Program-made: the position numbers and the translations under genes
Source: Arenimonas composti TR7-09 = DSM 18010
GTDB taxonomy: Bacteria; Pseudomonadota; Gammaproteobacteria; Xanthomonadales; Xanthomonadaceae
Reading direction: 5' to 3'
Length of the DNA stretch: 64,000 bases
Assembly (NCBI RefSeq): GCF_000426365.1
Contig: NZ_AUFF01000001.1
Span: forward strand, 1 to 64,000
Part shown: positions 50,603 through 62,287 of the stretch, in pieces
Layout: each line of letters opens with the position of its first letter
Position numbering within the stretch: the first letter of the stretch is position 1
The notes under the pieces: model-generated
Told to the model about the DNA's origin: nothing
The model's database searches: none
The model's input: the letters and a program-made list of their open reading frames with translations, nothing else

Positions 50603-53070
50603 CACGGAATGCCGAGCTCCGCCGCGCCGACCTCGCGGACCAGGCGGAAGCCGGTGTCGTCGTAACCGGTGTCGGCGTCGAAATCGTCGGCCTGCGTCGG
50701 CGTCGCGCGGGCCGGATTGTCGCGCCAGCCCATGCCGGCGACGATGCGGCGGTTGCAGCTGCGGGCGCAGTCGCCGAGCCATTCGCGGGCATTGCCGAAC
50801 AGGCCGGTCAGGCCGAGCGGTGTCGCCGGGCCCTGGCTGGCGGCGACCGTGCCCTCGCTGCCGCAGGCCAGGCGACCGGTGTTGCAGGAGGCGGCGGCGC
50901 CGCGGAAATCGGCGAGCTGCTGCCACTCGGCGCGGGTCGGCAGGCGCCAGCTCTGGCCGGTGCGGCGGCTGAACCACTGCGCATAGGCCTGGGCGTCGTC
51001 GTGGCTGACGCAGAGCACCGGGTGGCTGTTGTTCTGCGCGAAGCCGGGCTCGTCCCAGCTGCGCTTCTTCAGGTTGATCGGCGCGAGCCGGTTGCGGCAG
51101 CGCGCGGCGGCCCGCCCGTTGGCGGCGGCGAAGGCCGCGTACTCGCCGCGCGTGACTTCGCTGCGGGTCGCCGCGAGCCCGGGACGGCCGTCGTGGGGCA
51201 GTTTGACCAGCACGACCGCGGTGCCGCCGGCGTCGAGGCGATCGCCCGGCGCCGGCAGCCGGATCGCCTGCGACCACAGCGGTTCGAGCTGGTCCGACGG
51301 CACCTCGAGCGCGGTCGCCAGCGCCTTGGCGCGCGCCACCGCGGCGGCATCGACCGCGTCGAATGCGGACTGCAGCCGGGCCGTCAGCAGTGGCAGCAGC
51401 GCGGCGCGATAGTCGGCCCAGGGCTTGCCGTCCTGGCGGCCGAATTCGGCGACCAGCGGCGCCGCCTTCGCGTGGTCGGCGCGGGCGTCATCGTCGCGCC
51501 GCTCCTGCAGCGCCGCGTGCGCACGCGCCGCGTAGAAACCGATCACCTCGTCGGCGAGGCGGGCGAGGGCGGGATCGGCCGGCGCCAGTTTCTGCGCCGC
51601 GCGCAGCGATTCGACCGCGTTGTCGCCCGGCGGCAGGCTCAGCCGCTGGCGGTCGATCTGCCGGCGGGCGGCGGCGAACTCGCGGGCGCCCGGGCGGGTC
51701 GGGTCGTAGTCGAGGGTGTACACCGCGACCTCGGCGGCGACCGAACCGAAGGCCGAAATGGTCGCCGGCGGCACGACCGGGGCGGCGTCCGCGGCGGCGG
51801 CGTCCGCGGCAGGCGTGCCGGCGTCGGTGGCCGCGACGTCGGCGAGGTCGGTGACGGCGTCAGGCAGGGCCGGTGCCGGCGCGTCCGCCGCCAGCGGCAG
51901 CGGCACCGGCTCGCCGGTGGCGGCATCGACCGCGACCGGCGGCGGTTCTTCCGCGGCGGGCGCAGGCGGCAGCGGCGCCGGTTCGGGAGGCGGCGCCGCT
52001 TCGGGGGGCGGGGCCGGCCGCGGCGGCGGCGTCGACGGTCGCGCCGCGGATCCGTCGCGCCCGGGATCGAGGAAGTCCGGCCCGTGCTCGCGGCCGGCCC
52101 ACCACACGAGCACCATCGCCGCGATCGCCAGGCCGCTGAGGATCGACACCGCCGGCTTCCAGCGCGCGCGCAGCCAGCCCTGGGCCTTGCCGAGATCGAC
52201 CACCGGCTCCGCCGGCGGCCCGGCTTCGGCGATCTGGTTCAGCGCGCCGAGCATCTGCTGCGCATTGCGGTAACGATTGTCCGGCGATTTCGCCATCGCG
52301 CGGTCGATGAACGGTTGCCAGTGCCGCTTCTCGGGCGGCAGCCGCGGCACCGGGTCCTGCGCGTGCATCAGCGCCAGCGCCAGCGGATCGGCGGCCTGGT
52401 AGGGCAGCTTGCCCATCAGCAGTTCATAGGCGAGCACGCCGACGCTGTAGAGGTCGGCGCGGCCGTCGACGACTTCGCCGCGCGCCTGTTCCGGCGCCAT
52501 GTAGCCGCCGCTGCCGACCGCGAGGCCGGCGGTGGTGATGCGGGTGGTGTCGCGCTTGCTCAGGGCGATGCCGAAATCGGTGAGCAGCGGCCGGTCGGCG
52601 TTGTCGAACAGCACGTTCTCGGCCTTGACGTCGCGGTGGACGATGCCGCGCGCATGCGCGTACTCCAGCGCCGACAGCAGCGAGCGCAGCACCTCGACGA
52701 CGCGGCTCTCGTCGTGGGTGAAGTCGCGCTGGCCGAGGTGGCCCTTCGCGAGGTAGGGCAGCACGTAGTACAGCAGGCCCTGGCGTGTGCGCCCGACCTC
52801 GTGGATGCCGACGATGCACGGGTGCTCGAGTTTGGCGATCGTGCGCGCCTCGTGTTCGAAGCGCTGCTTGCTGATCTCGTCGGTCAGCGCCTCCGGCGAC
52901 ATCACCTTGACCGCTACCTGGCGATCGAGCGATTCCTGCACGCCCAGATAGACCTGCGACATGCCGCCCTTGCCGATCCGCCGCAGCACCCGATAGCCCG
53001 GGATCTCCGGCATGAAGCTGGAGAGCAGCGCGCTCAGTTCCTCGGGAGAAAGCTCTTCTTCCTGCTGCAT
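50602..53070 (-). CDS. Transmembrane Ser/Thr kinase with C-terminal FGE/SUMF1-like domain
   Basis: The 822-residue product has a cytoplasmic Hanks-type kinase. Visible features are the glycine loop GKGGMSQV, Lys55 in VAVK, HRD at 145-147, DFG at 165-167 and APE at 192-194. A membrane helix lies near 305-324. A Pro/Ala-rich periplasmic linker runs to about 440, then a helical region, then an FGE-sulfatase/SUMF1-like domain (SEVTRGEYAAFAAANG, WRLPTRAEWQQLADF, GLFGNAREWLGD, GFRLVRE). The catalytic Cys pair of true FGE enzymes is not evident in the terminal motif, so a ligand-binding sensor role is more likely. It heads the coupled operon with DUF502 and yhhQ. Confidence 0.92.
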   Translation of the reverse strand: MQQEEELSPEELSALLSSFMPEIPGYRVLRRIGKGGMSQVYLGVQESLDRQVAVKVMSPEALTDEISKQRFEHEARTIAKLEHPCIVGIHEVGRTRQGLLYYVLPYLAKGHLGQRDFTHDESRVVEVLRSLLSALEYAHARGIVHRDVKAENVLFDNADRPLLTDFGIALSKRDTTRITTAGLAVGSGGYMAPEQARGEVVDGRADLYSVGVLAYELLMGKLPYQAADPLALALMHAQDPVPRLPPEKRHWQPFIDRAMAKSPDNRYRNAQQMLGALNQIAEAGPPAEPVVDLGKAQGWLRARWKPAVSILSGLAIAAMVLVWWAGREHGPDFLDPGRDGSAARPSTPPPRPAPPPEAAPPPEPAPLPPAPAAEEPPPVAVDAATGEPVPLPLAADAPAPALPDAVTDLADVAATDAGTPAADAAAADAAPVVPPATISAFGSVAAEVAVYTLDYDPTRPGAREFAAARRQIDRQRLSLPPGDNAVESLRAAQKLAPADPALARLADEVIGFYAARAHAALQERRDDDARADHAKAAPLVAEFGRQDGKPWADYRAALLPLLTARLQSAFDAVDAAAVARAKALATALEVPSDQLEPLWSQAIRLPAPGDRLDAGGTAVVLVKLPHDGRPGLAATRSEVTRGEYAAFAAANGRAAARCRNRLAPINLKKRSWDEPGFAQNNSHPVLCVSHDDAQAYAQWFSRRTGQSWRLPTRAEWQQLADFRGAAASCNTGRLACGSEGTVAASQGPATPLGLTGLFGNAREWLGDCARSCNRRIVAGMGWRDNPARATPTQADDFDADTGYDDTGFRLVREVGAAELGIP

Positions 53071-53143
53071 GGCGCGGGACGGGATCGCGGAGGCGAGTTG
53101 CCCAGCATACGGCAGCCGCCGGAGCGGGCAAGCCTCCCGACGC

Positions 53144-53596
53144 TCAGCGGCCGCGCTTGCGGCGCACGTAGATCTGCTTGCGGACGCGGGCCACCACGTC
53201 GCCGGCCTGGTCGCGCACCTCGGTCTCGAACCAGCGCAGCACCTTGTCGCCGCCGGCGGCGGCGTCGCGGATCGCGTCCACCACCGCGGGGTCGACGTGG
53301 AATTCGGCGTGCACGGTGCCGCGGCCGGGCTTCTCGAAGCTGATCTCGCCGGCGCGGTCCCAGACCATGTAGTCCGGGCCCAGCCGCTGCATCAGCAGCA
53401 GCATCCAGAACGGGTCGGTCATCGAGAACAGGTTGCCGCCGAAATGGGCGCCGACGTAGTTGCGGTTGTACCAGTGCAGGCGCAGCTCGACGCGCGCGTG
53501 GCTGAAGTCCTCGGCGATCGTCGGGACGCGGATGCCGGCGAAACGGAACGGCGGCCAGATCGCCATCAGCAGGCGAAGGCGGGTAGCGGGCTTCAT
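53144..53596 (-). CDS. DUF4442 hotdog-fold protein (thioesterase-like)
   Basis: The start at 53596 gives 150 residues, beginning MKPATRLRLLMAIWPPFRFA. DUF4442 proteins have a hotdog fold related to acyl-CoA thioesterases. Typical elements are VELRLHWYNRNYVGAHFGGN, FSMTDPFWMLLLMQRLG and a basic tail (RKQIYVRRKRGR). Substrate is unknown. It is divergent from the DUF3667 gene with a 33-nt gap. Confidence 0.85.
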   Translation of the reverse strand: MKPATRLRLLMAIWPPFRFAGIRVPTIAEDFSHARVELRLHWYNRNYVGAHFGGNLFSMTDPFWMLLLMQRLGPDYMVWDRAGEISFEKPGRGTVHAEFHVDPAVVDAIRDAAAGGDKVLRWFETEVRDQAGDVVARVRKQIYVRRKRGR

Positions 53597-53629
53597 CGGT
53601 GGGCTAAGCTCGGGCGCAGAGGAGGGGGA

Positions 53630-54451
53630 ATGGACCAGCGTTGCGGCAATTGTGACGAAGTCCTGCGCGGTCCGTACTGCCACGTATGTGGGCAGAAGCG
53701 ATTCGCCGACGGGGATCGCCGCTTCGGCCATCTCGTGGCACAGTCCTTCGAGGCGCTGACCGACCTCGACGGCCGCTTCTGGGGCAGCCTGCGCGCCCTG
53801 CTGTTCGAACCCGGCCGCCTGAGCCGCGACTACCTCGCGGGCCGCCGCGCACGCTGGATGACGCCGACCGCTCTGTTCCTGCTCGCGAACGTGCTCTATT
53901 TCCTGGCGCCCGGGCTGACCGACTTCGCGCTGCCGCTGCACAACCAGGAAGGGCAGATGTACGGCGCGCTGGCGCGGGAGATGATCGAGGCGCGCATCGC
54001 CGCGCGCGCGCAGGACGGGCCCTACACCCGCGCCGACTACGCGCCGGTCTACGACGCCGAGACCAGCAACGTCGGCAAGGCGCTGATCTTCGTGCACGTG
54101 CCGGTGCTGGCGCTGGGCATGATGCTGGCGTTCCGGCGTTCGCGGCTGTATTTCGCCGAACACCTGGTGGTGGCGGTGCACCAGTTCGCCTTCGTGCTGT
54201 TCTACATCCAGCTGGTGATCCACCCGGCCGGCTGGCTGCTGTACTGGCTCGGCATCCCGCGCAGCGGCTGGCTGAAGATCGTGCTGGTGCTGCCGATGGC
54301 CGTCTGGATCACGTTGTCGCTGCGGCGTGTCCACGCCTGCTCGTGGGCGGCGGCGATCCTGTGGCCGTTCGCACTGAACGCCGCGGTGGTCGCCGCCAAC
54401 CTGCTGATCTACCGGCCGCTGCTGTTCCTGATCACCTTCGCGCTGACCTGA
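53630..54451 (+). CDS. DUF3667 membrane protein with zinc ribbon
   Basis: Function unknown. The ATG at 53630, preceded by GGAGGGGG, gives 273 residues. The N-terminus has paired cysteines CGNCDEVLRGPYCHVCGQ, a likely zinc ribbon. Next comes the family segment LTDLDGRFWGSLRALLFEPG and about five membrane helices. TAAGCT at 53605-53610 may be its -10 element. It converges with the thioredoxin-TPR gene with a 7-nt gap. Confidence 0.85.
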   Translation: MDQRCGNCDEVLRGPYCHVCGQKRFADGDRRFGHLVAQSFEALTDLDGRFWGSLRALLFEPGRLSRDYLAGRRARWMTPTALFLLANVLYFLAPGLTDFALPLHNQEGQMYGALAREMIEARIAARAQDGPYTRADYAPVYDAETSNVGKALIFVHVPVLALGMMLAFRRSRLYFAEHLVVAVHQFAFVLFYIQLVIHPAGWLLYWLGIPRSGWLKIVLVLPMAVWITLSLRRVHACSWAAAILWPFALNAAVVAANLLIYRPLLFLITFALT

Positions 54452-54458
54452 GCGCCGT

Positions 54459-55325
54459 TCAGAACAGCAGCGATGCCATCTTCCGCCGGTAGGTGCCGAC
54501 CAGGTCCTCGTCCTCGACGATGCGGAAGGCCTCGACCAGCGCCTTGCGCGGCAGCCCGTCGGCGTAGCCGCGGTCGCGGCGCAGCATCTCCAGCAGGTGT
54601 TCGAGGCCGGCCGCGGCCTGGCCCTCGAGGATCCGCCGCACCGCCAGCAGGTGGCGGGCGCGCAGGTCGCCGGGGTCGGTGGCGAGCGCGGCTTCCAGCG
54701 TTTCCGCCGGCGGCGCATCGCGCAGGATCGCCATGAACTCCAGGCGCGCATGCGCGCGCAGGGCGCGGTCGTCCTGGGCGAGGTTGGCCGGCAGGGCGTC
54801 GAGCAGGCGGCGCGCTTCGGCGTCGCCGCCGGTCTTCAGCAGCGCCAGCGCCAGGTCGAGCTTCAGGCCGTCGTCGTCGGGCTTGTCCTGCAGTTCATGG
54901 CGCAGCCGCACGACCTCGGCATGCGGATCGACCGGCGCCGCCTCGACGTCGACCGGGGGCGCCTGTTCGGCCGGCTTCGGCTCGATGCCGTGGTGGGCCA
55001 GGAACTGGCGCATCTGGCCTTCGCTCAGCGCGCCGGGGATGTGGTCGGCCATCTGGCCGTCCTTGAACAGCACCATCGTCGGCACCGAGCGGATCTGGAA
55101 ATAGCCGCCGAGCTCGCGCTCCTGGTCGACGTCGACCTTGGCCACGAGGAAGGCGCCGCCGTACTCGCCGGCGAGCTTCTCGAGGATCGGCCCGAGCGTC
55201 TGGCAGGGACCGCACCAGGTGGCCCAGAAATCGACCAGCACCGGCACTTCCTTCGACTTCAGCAGCACGTCCTGCTCGAAGCGCGCAAGGCCGGCATCGA
55301 ACACGTGGGGATGGGCGGTGGTCAT
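54459..55325 (-). CDS. ybbN: Thioredoxin-TPR protein (CnoX/YbbN family)
   Basis: The start at 55325 gives 288 residues. The thioredoxin domain (residues 1-115) has an intact WCGPC redox site near 37-41, unlike E. coli YbbN/CnoX, and RSVPTMVLFKDG with the cis-proline. A Pro-rich linker is followed by TPR-like helices to the C-terminus (LALALLKTGGDAEARRLLD). CnoX proteins combine holdase activity with redox protection of GroEL clients; an intact CxxC suggests oxidoreductase activity too. Annotation as plain thioredoxin is also possible. Confidence 0.85.
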   Translation of the reverse strand: MTTAHPHVFDAGLARFEQDVLLKSKEVPVLVDFWATWCGPCQTLGPILEKLAGEYGGAFLVAKVDVDQERELGGYFQIRSVPTMVLFKDGQMADHIPGALSEGQMRQFLAHHGIEPKPAEQAPPVDVEAAPVDPHAEVVRLRHELQDKPDDDGLKLDLALALLKTGGDAEARRLLDALPANLAQDDRALRAHARLEFMAILRDAPPAETLEAALATDPGDLRARHLLAVRRILEGQAAAGLEHLLEMLRRDRGYADGLPRKALVEAFRIVEDEDLVGTYRRKMASLLF

Positions 55326-55432
55326 CGTGGGGCTTCCGGTGAGGGGGACTGGGGACGAAAATGGTGCCAGCGAGGCCGCTAGGCAAGCCATCGTCGAGGA
55401 AGCCGACGTACCTCCGCTCACGGCGAAGGCAC

Positions 55433-55562
55433 TTTCCCAGGCGCCGGCAGCGAACCGGGCCGCCGGCCTGTGGGGCCGAAAGTTTTTCCGAGCCACGAGG
55501 AGGAAAAAGCTTTCGGTCACGCGGGCACAGGCGGGCCAGCGTCACCGCCAGCGCCTGGGAAA
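55433..55562. repeat. 130-bp imperfect palindrome between ybbN and the amidohydrolase
   Basis: Outer arms TTTCCCAGGCGC (55433-55444) and GCGCCTGGGAAA (55551-55562) are a perfect 12-bp pair. Inner arms CCGAAAGTTTTTCC (55476-55489) and GGAAAAAGCTTTCGG (55502-55516) pair with one bulge. Between them the arms share further, weaker complementarity (for example GCCTGT and ACAGGC). No known REP family motif is present. The fold could be an RNA hairpin on either strand or a cruciform. Confidence 0.7.
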
Positions 55563-55564
55563 AT

Positions 55565-56893
55565 CTACGGGGCAGCGACGATGCGGCCGTCTTTCATGAC
55601 GAAGTCGACCCGGCGCACGACGTGGATGTCGGTGAGCGGATCGCCGGGCATCGCGATGATGTCGGCGAGCAGGCCCGGGGCGATGCGCCCGCGGTCGTCG
55701 ACGCCGAGCACTTCGGCGGCGTTGATGGTCGCCGTCTGCAGGGCCATCGCCGCCGGCATGCCGGCCTCGACCATGTATTCGAACTCGGCGGCGTTGTCGC
55801 CGTGGCGGCCGACGCCGGAATCGGTGCCGAAGCCGATCTTCACCCCGGCCTGCCAGGCGCGGCCGAAGGTTTCCTGGATCAGGGCGCCGATGCGCGCGGC
55901 CTTCGGGCGCACGATCTCGGGGAAGTAGCCGTCGATCTTCGCCTTGTCGGCGACGAAGCGGCCGGCGCTGATCGTCGGCACGTACCAGGTGCCGTGCTTG
56001 CGCATCAGCGCGAAGATCTCGGCGTCCATGTAGGTGCCGTGCTCGATCGAGTCGACGCCGCCGACGATCGCCCGGCGAATGCCCTCCTTGCCGTGCGCAT
56101 GCGCGGCGACCCGGTAGCCGTAGTCGCGCGCGGTCTGCACGATCGCCACGACCTCGTCGACGGTGAACTGCGGGGCGTCGCCGCTGGCGGCCCAGCTCAG
56201 CACGCCGCCGGTGGCGGTGATCTTGATGACGTCCGAGCCTTCCTTGTAGCGCTGGCGCACCGCCGCGCGCGCCTCGTCCGGGCTGTCGATCACGCCTTCG
56301 ACCGGGCCGGGTTCGCCGAGGGCGTCGGCGATGAGGTGGTTCATGCCATTGGTCGGGTCGGCGTGGCCGCCGGTGGTCGCGATCGACTTGCCGGCGGCGG
56401 TGATGCGTGGACCCTCGACGAAACCCTGGTCGATCGCATCGCGCAGGGCCAACGTGGTCTGGCCGCCGAGGTCGCGCACGCTGGTGAAGCCGGCGAGCAG
56501 GGTGCGGCGGGCGTAGACGGTCGAGCGCAGCGCGATGAACTCCGGCTCGAGGCGGAAGCCCTCGGTATAGCTCTGTGGGCCGGACTCGCCGTCCAGGTGC
56601 ACGTGCAGGTCGATCCAGCCGGGGCTGCAGGTGTGGCCGCTCAGGTCGACGACGGTGGCGCCGGGCACGTCGGCATAGCCGTCGCTGACGCTGCGGATGC
56701 GGCCCTCGGCGACCACGATCGTCGTGCGCCCGCGGTTCCGGCCGTCGACGGCGTCGAACATCCGCTCGCAGTGCAGGACGGTGACGGCCGGGGCCGGTGC
56801 GTCTTCCTGGGCCCCGGCTGGGGCGGCGGCCGCGGCGGCGGCGAGGAGGGCGGCGGCGAGCAGGGTCGGCAGCGGGCTTCCGGCGTGGCGCAT
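55565..56893 (-). CDS. Exported metal-dependent amidohydrolase
   Basis: The start at 56893 has AGGAAG upstream and gives a signal peptide ending AAPAGAQ. The 442-residue product is an amidohydrolase of the imidazolonepropionase/prolidase-like type. It has IDLHVHLD (metal His pair), ITATGG preceded by the likely carboxylated lysine in [23 protein letters not shown], and [12 protein letters not shown] with the metal Asp. Periplasmic location is inferred. Substrate is unknown; relatives cleave Xaa-Pro dipeptides. It is divergent from leuS. Confidence 0.88.
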   Translation of the reverse strand: MRHAGSPLPTLLAAALLAAAAAAAPAGAQEDAPAPAVTVLHCERMFDAVDGRNRGRTTIVVAEGRIRSVSDGYADVPGATVVDLSGHTCSPGWIDLHVHLDGESGPQSYTEGFRLEPEFIALRSTVYARRTLLAGFTSVRDLGGQTTLALRDAIDQGFVEGPRITAAGKSIATTGGHADPTNGMNHLIADALGEPGPVEGVIDSPDEARAAVRQRYKEGSDVIKITATGGVLSWAASGDAPQFTVDEVVAIVQTARDYGYRVAAHAHGKEGIRRAIVGGVDSIEHGTYMDAEIFALMRKHGTWYVPTISAGRFVADKAKIDGYFPEIVRPKAARIGALIQETFGRAWQAGVKIGFGTDSGVGRHGDNAAEFEYMVEAGMPAAMALQTATINAAEVLGVDDRGRIAPGLLADIIAMPGDPLTDIHVVRRVDFVMKDGRIVAAP

Positions 56894-56931
56894 CGGGGCT
56901 TCCTGGTCAAGGGCGGTGCCGCCGATCCTAA

Positions 56932-59625
<2,694 letters not shown>

Positions 59626-59630
59626 GGCCG

Positions 59631-60122
59631 ATGATCCGCAAGCTCCTGCCGTTCGCCCTGCTGGTGCTGCTCGCCGGCTGCGGCTTCCACCCGCGCGGCA
59701 CCCTGGCGGTCGCCGACGGCCTCGGCCCGGTGCGCGTCGCCGCCGCCGATCCCTACAGCCCGCTGGCCTACGAACTGGCGACCGCGCTTCGCCGTGCCGG
59801 CGCGACCCCCGCGGCCGACGGCCAGCCCGGTGCGACCGTGCAGGTGCTCGAGGAGAAGATGCACACCCGGCCACTGACCGTCGACGCGGTGGTGCGGGTG
59901 CGCGAGTACGAGACCCGTTACACGGTGCGCTTCGAAGTGCGCGGCGCCGACGGCCAGGTGCGGGTGCCGGCGCAGGAGGTCGAGCTGAGCCGCGACTACA
60001 CCTACGACGCCCTGCAGCCCGCCGGCAGCCCCGCCGAGCAGGAACTGCTGCAGGAAGAGCTGCGCCGCGACATGGTGGCGGCGATCCTGCGCCGCATCGA
60101 CGCGGTGCTGCGCGCCGACTGA
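59631..60122 (+). CDS. lptE: LPS-assembly lipoprotein LptE
   Basis: LptE plugs LptD in the outer membrane LPS translocon. The start at 59631, 5 nt after leuS, gives 163 residues with a lipoprotein signal (LLVLLAGCGFHPRG, acylated Cys17). The body matches LptE: ELATALRRAGATPA, VRVREYETRYTVRFEV, and the C-terminal QELLQEELRRDMVAAILRRI. The leuS-lptE-holA order is typical for gammaproteobacteria and supports the call. Confidence 0.93.
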   Translation: MIRKLLPFALLVLLAGCGFHPRGTLAVADGLGPVRVAAADPYSPLAYELATALRRAGATPAADGQPGATVQVLEEKMHTRPLTVDAVVRVREYETRYTVRFEVRGADGQVRVPAQEVELSRDYTYDALQPAGSPAEQELLQEELRRDMVAAILRRIDAVLRAD

Positions 60123-60124
60123 CG

Positions 60125-61156
60125 ATGGAGCTGCGCCCGGACCGCCTCGAACGCCAGCTCGCCGGCGAGCCGCTGCGCCCGGTCTACCTGGTCGCCGGCA
60201 CCGAGCCGCTGCGGGTGCAGGAAGCCGCCGACGCGATCCGTGCGAAGGCACGCGCCGAGGGCTATGGCGAGCGCGAGATCTACGACATCGAGAAGGGCTT
60301 CGACTGGAACCAGCTGACCCAGGGCCTGGCGACGATGAGCCTGTTCGCCAGCCGCCGCCTGTTCGAGCTGCGGATGCCGAGCGGCAAGCCCGACAAGGAC
60401 GGCAGCGAGGCGATCCGCGAGTACTGCGAGAAGACGCCGCCCGACACCGTGCTGCTGGTGGTCGCCAACGACTGGAGCAGCAAGCACGGCGGCAAGTGGA
60501 GCGAGGCGATCCAGCGCGCCGGTCACAGCGTGATCGTCTGGCCGCTGAAGACGCATGAACTCGGCGACTGGCTGCTGCAGCGCCTGCGCAGCCGCGGCCT
60601 GGTGGCGACCCCGGACGCGGTGCAGCTGCTCGCCGACCGCGTCGAGGGCAACCTGCTCGCGGCCGCGCAGGAAATCGACAAGCTGGTGCTCGCCGCCGGC
60701 GGCGACGCCGGCCCGATCGACGCGGCGCGGATGCAGGAACTGGTCGCCGACTCCTCGCGTTTCGACGTGTTCAAGCTGGTCGACGCGGCGCTGTCCGGCG
60801 AGAGCGCGCGCGCCGTGCGCATGCTGCATGCGCTGCGCGGCGAGGGCGAGCAGGTCGCCGGGCTGATGCCGATGATCGCGAAGGAAGTGCTGACGCTCTG
60901 CGGGCTCGCGCGCGCCGCCGCCGAACGCCGGCTGCAGGCGGCGATGCGCGAGGCGCGCATCTGGGACAGCAAGATGGCCGCCTACAAGCGCGCCGCCGAG
61001 CGCCACCCGCCGGAACGCTGGGAACGCTTCGCCGCCGAGTGCGGGCGCATCGACCGCACGGCCAAGGGCCGCGGCGACGGCGATCCGTGGCTGCAGCTCG
61101 AGCGCCTGCTGGTGGCGATCGCCGACGCCCGCGGGCGCCGCCTGCTCGCCAGCTGA
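60125..61156 (+). CDS. holA: DNA polymerase III delta subunit
   Basis: Delta opens the beta clamp within the clamp loader. The ATG at 60125 follows the lptE stop by 2 nt. The 343-residue product has the AAA+-like N-terminus with RPVYLVAGTEPLRVQEAADA. The middle has VEGNLLAAAQEIDKLVL, and the collar-domain region FDVFKLVDAALSGESARAVR follows. Length fits E. coli HolA (343). Confidence 0.95.
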   Translation: MELRPDRLERQLAGEPLRPVYLVAGTEPLRVQEAADAIRAKARAEGYGEREIYDIEKGFDWNQLTQGLATMSLFASRRLFELRMPSGKPDKDGSEAIREYCEKTPPDTVLLVVANDWSSKHGGKWSEAIQRAGHSVIVWPLKTHELGDWLLQRLRSRGLVATPDAVQLLADRVEGNLLAAAQEIDKLVLAAGGDAGPIDAARMQELVADSSRFDVFKLVDAALSGESARAVRMLHALRGEGEQVAGLMPMIAKEVLTLCGLARAAAERRLQAAMREARIWDSKMAAYKRAAERHPPERWERFAAECGRIDRTAKGRGDGDPWLQLERLLVAIADARGRRLLAS

Positions 61157-61167
61157 GCCGGCCGCCG

Positions 61168-61839
61168 GTGCGCCTGCGGGTCTACTACGGCGGCACCTTC
61201 GACCCGGTCCACGTCGGTCACCTCGCGGTCGCGGAGGCGGCGCGCGCGGCGCTCGCGGACCTGCCCGGTGGCGTCGAGCTGGCCTTCGTGCCCGCCGCCG
61301 ATCCGCCGCACCGCGCCGCACCCGGGGCGAGCGCGGAACAGCGCGCGACGATGCTGGAGCTGGCGGTCGCCAGCCACGCGAGCCTGACGGTCGATCGCCG
61401 CGAGCTGCGGCGCGATACCCCGTCCTACACCGTCGATACCCTGCGCGAACTGCGCGCCGAACTCGGCCTGGACGCGCCGCTGGCCTGGCTGCTCGGCGCC
61501 GACGCCTTCGCCGGCCTGCCGTCCTGGCACCACTGGCAGGAACTGTTCGCGCTGGCGCACCTGATCGTCGCGGTGCGCCCCGGGCACGACCTGGCGGTGT
61601 TGCCGCCCGCGCTCGAAGCCGCCTGCGCCGGGCGCTGGCTGCTGGCTCCCGATGGTCTGGCCATGGCCCCCGCCGGCGGTGTCTGGCGGCTGCCGATGCC
61701 GCCGCATCCGGCCTCGGCGACGGCGGTCCGGGCCGACCTCGCGGCCGGCCGCACCAGCCCCTGGCTGCCACCGGCGGTCAGTACCTATGCCGCCGGACAG
61801 GGGCTTTATCGCGGCCGTCACCCGGACCCGGGCGTATAA
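61168..61839 (+). CDS. nadD: Nicotinate-nucleotide adenylyltransferase (GTG start)
   Basis: NadD makes deamido-NAD from nicotinate mononucleotide and ATP. The GTG at 61168 is 11 nt after holA and gives VRLRVYYGGTFDPVHVGHLA, with the nucleotidyltransferase motif GTFDPVHVGH; upstream in-frame codons lie inside holA. The C-terminal SATAVRADLAAGR corresponds to the ISSTxIR motif. 223 residues, normal length. A TATAAT at 61835-61840 overlaps its stop codon. Confidence 0.94.
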   Translation: MRLRVYYGGTFDPVHVGHLAVAEAARAALADLPGGVELAFVPAADPPHRAAPGASAEQRATMLELAVASHASLTVDRRELRRDTPSYTVDTLRELRAELGLDAPLAWLLGADAFAGLPSWHHWQELFALAHLIVAVRPGHDLAVLPPALEAACAGRWLLAPDGLAMAPAGGVWRLPMPPHPASATAVRADLAAGRTSPWLPPAVSTYAAGQGLYRGRHPDPGV

Positions 61840-61872
61840 TCCGCGGCCATTCCCACCCGCGAGCACGCCCGT

Positions 61873-62271
61873 TTGTCCACCCAGGCCCACGTCATCAAGA
61901 CCCGCATGCCCGACCCGGCGCCGACGCCGGAAGCCCTCCTGAAGCAGGTGCACGCGGGCCTGGAGGAGATGAAAGCGAAGGACGCGGTGGAAATCGACGT
62001 GCGCGGCAAGACCAGCATCGCCGACTTCCTCGTCGTCGTCTCCGGCACCTCGACCCGCCACGTGAAGTCGATCGCCGACGAGGTGATCAAGTTCGCGAAG
62101 AAGTGCGGCGTGATGCCGCTCGGCGTCGAGGGCGAGCGGGAGGCCGAGTGGGTACTCGTCGACCTCGGCGACGTGATCGTGCACGTGATGCTGCCGCGCG
62201 TCCGCGAGTTCTACGCGCTCGAGCGCCTGTGGACCGTCGGCGACCAGCCGCCGGAAGACCTCCCGGCCTGA
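61873..62271 (+). CDS. rsfS: Ribosomal silencing factor RsfS
   Basis: RsfS binds L14 (rplN, 6391) and blocks subunit joining when nutrients are short. The TTG at 61873 is preferred because STQAHVIKT after it corresponds to the N-terminus of Xanthomonas RsfS; an ATG at 61906 would truncate this. The 132-residue product has the core TSIADFLVVVSGTSTRHVKS and VLVDLGDVIVHVMLPRVREF. A perfect TATAAT lies at 61835-61840 but no -35 fits. Confidence 0.93.
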   Translation: MSTQAHVIKTRMPDPAPTPEALLKQVHAGLEEMKAKDAVEIDVRGKTSIADFLVVVSGTSTRHVKSIADEVIKFAKKCGVMPLGVEGEREAEWVLVDLGDVIVHVMLPRVREFYALERLWTVGDQPPEDLPA

Positions 62272-62287
62272 ATTCCCGGCCGCGCCG

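Noticed and set aside
50602-51300. C-terminal domain of the kinase as an active formylglycine-generating enzyme
   Set aside because: The fold motifs match, but the catalytic cysteine pair expected near the end of FGE enzymes is not visible; a binding role is more likely.
61835-61840. Perfect TATAAT as a dedicated rsfS promoter
   Set aside because: No -35 or extended -10 is found at a usable distance and the match overlaps the nadD stop; kept only as a note in the gene entries.
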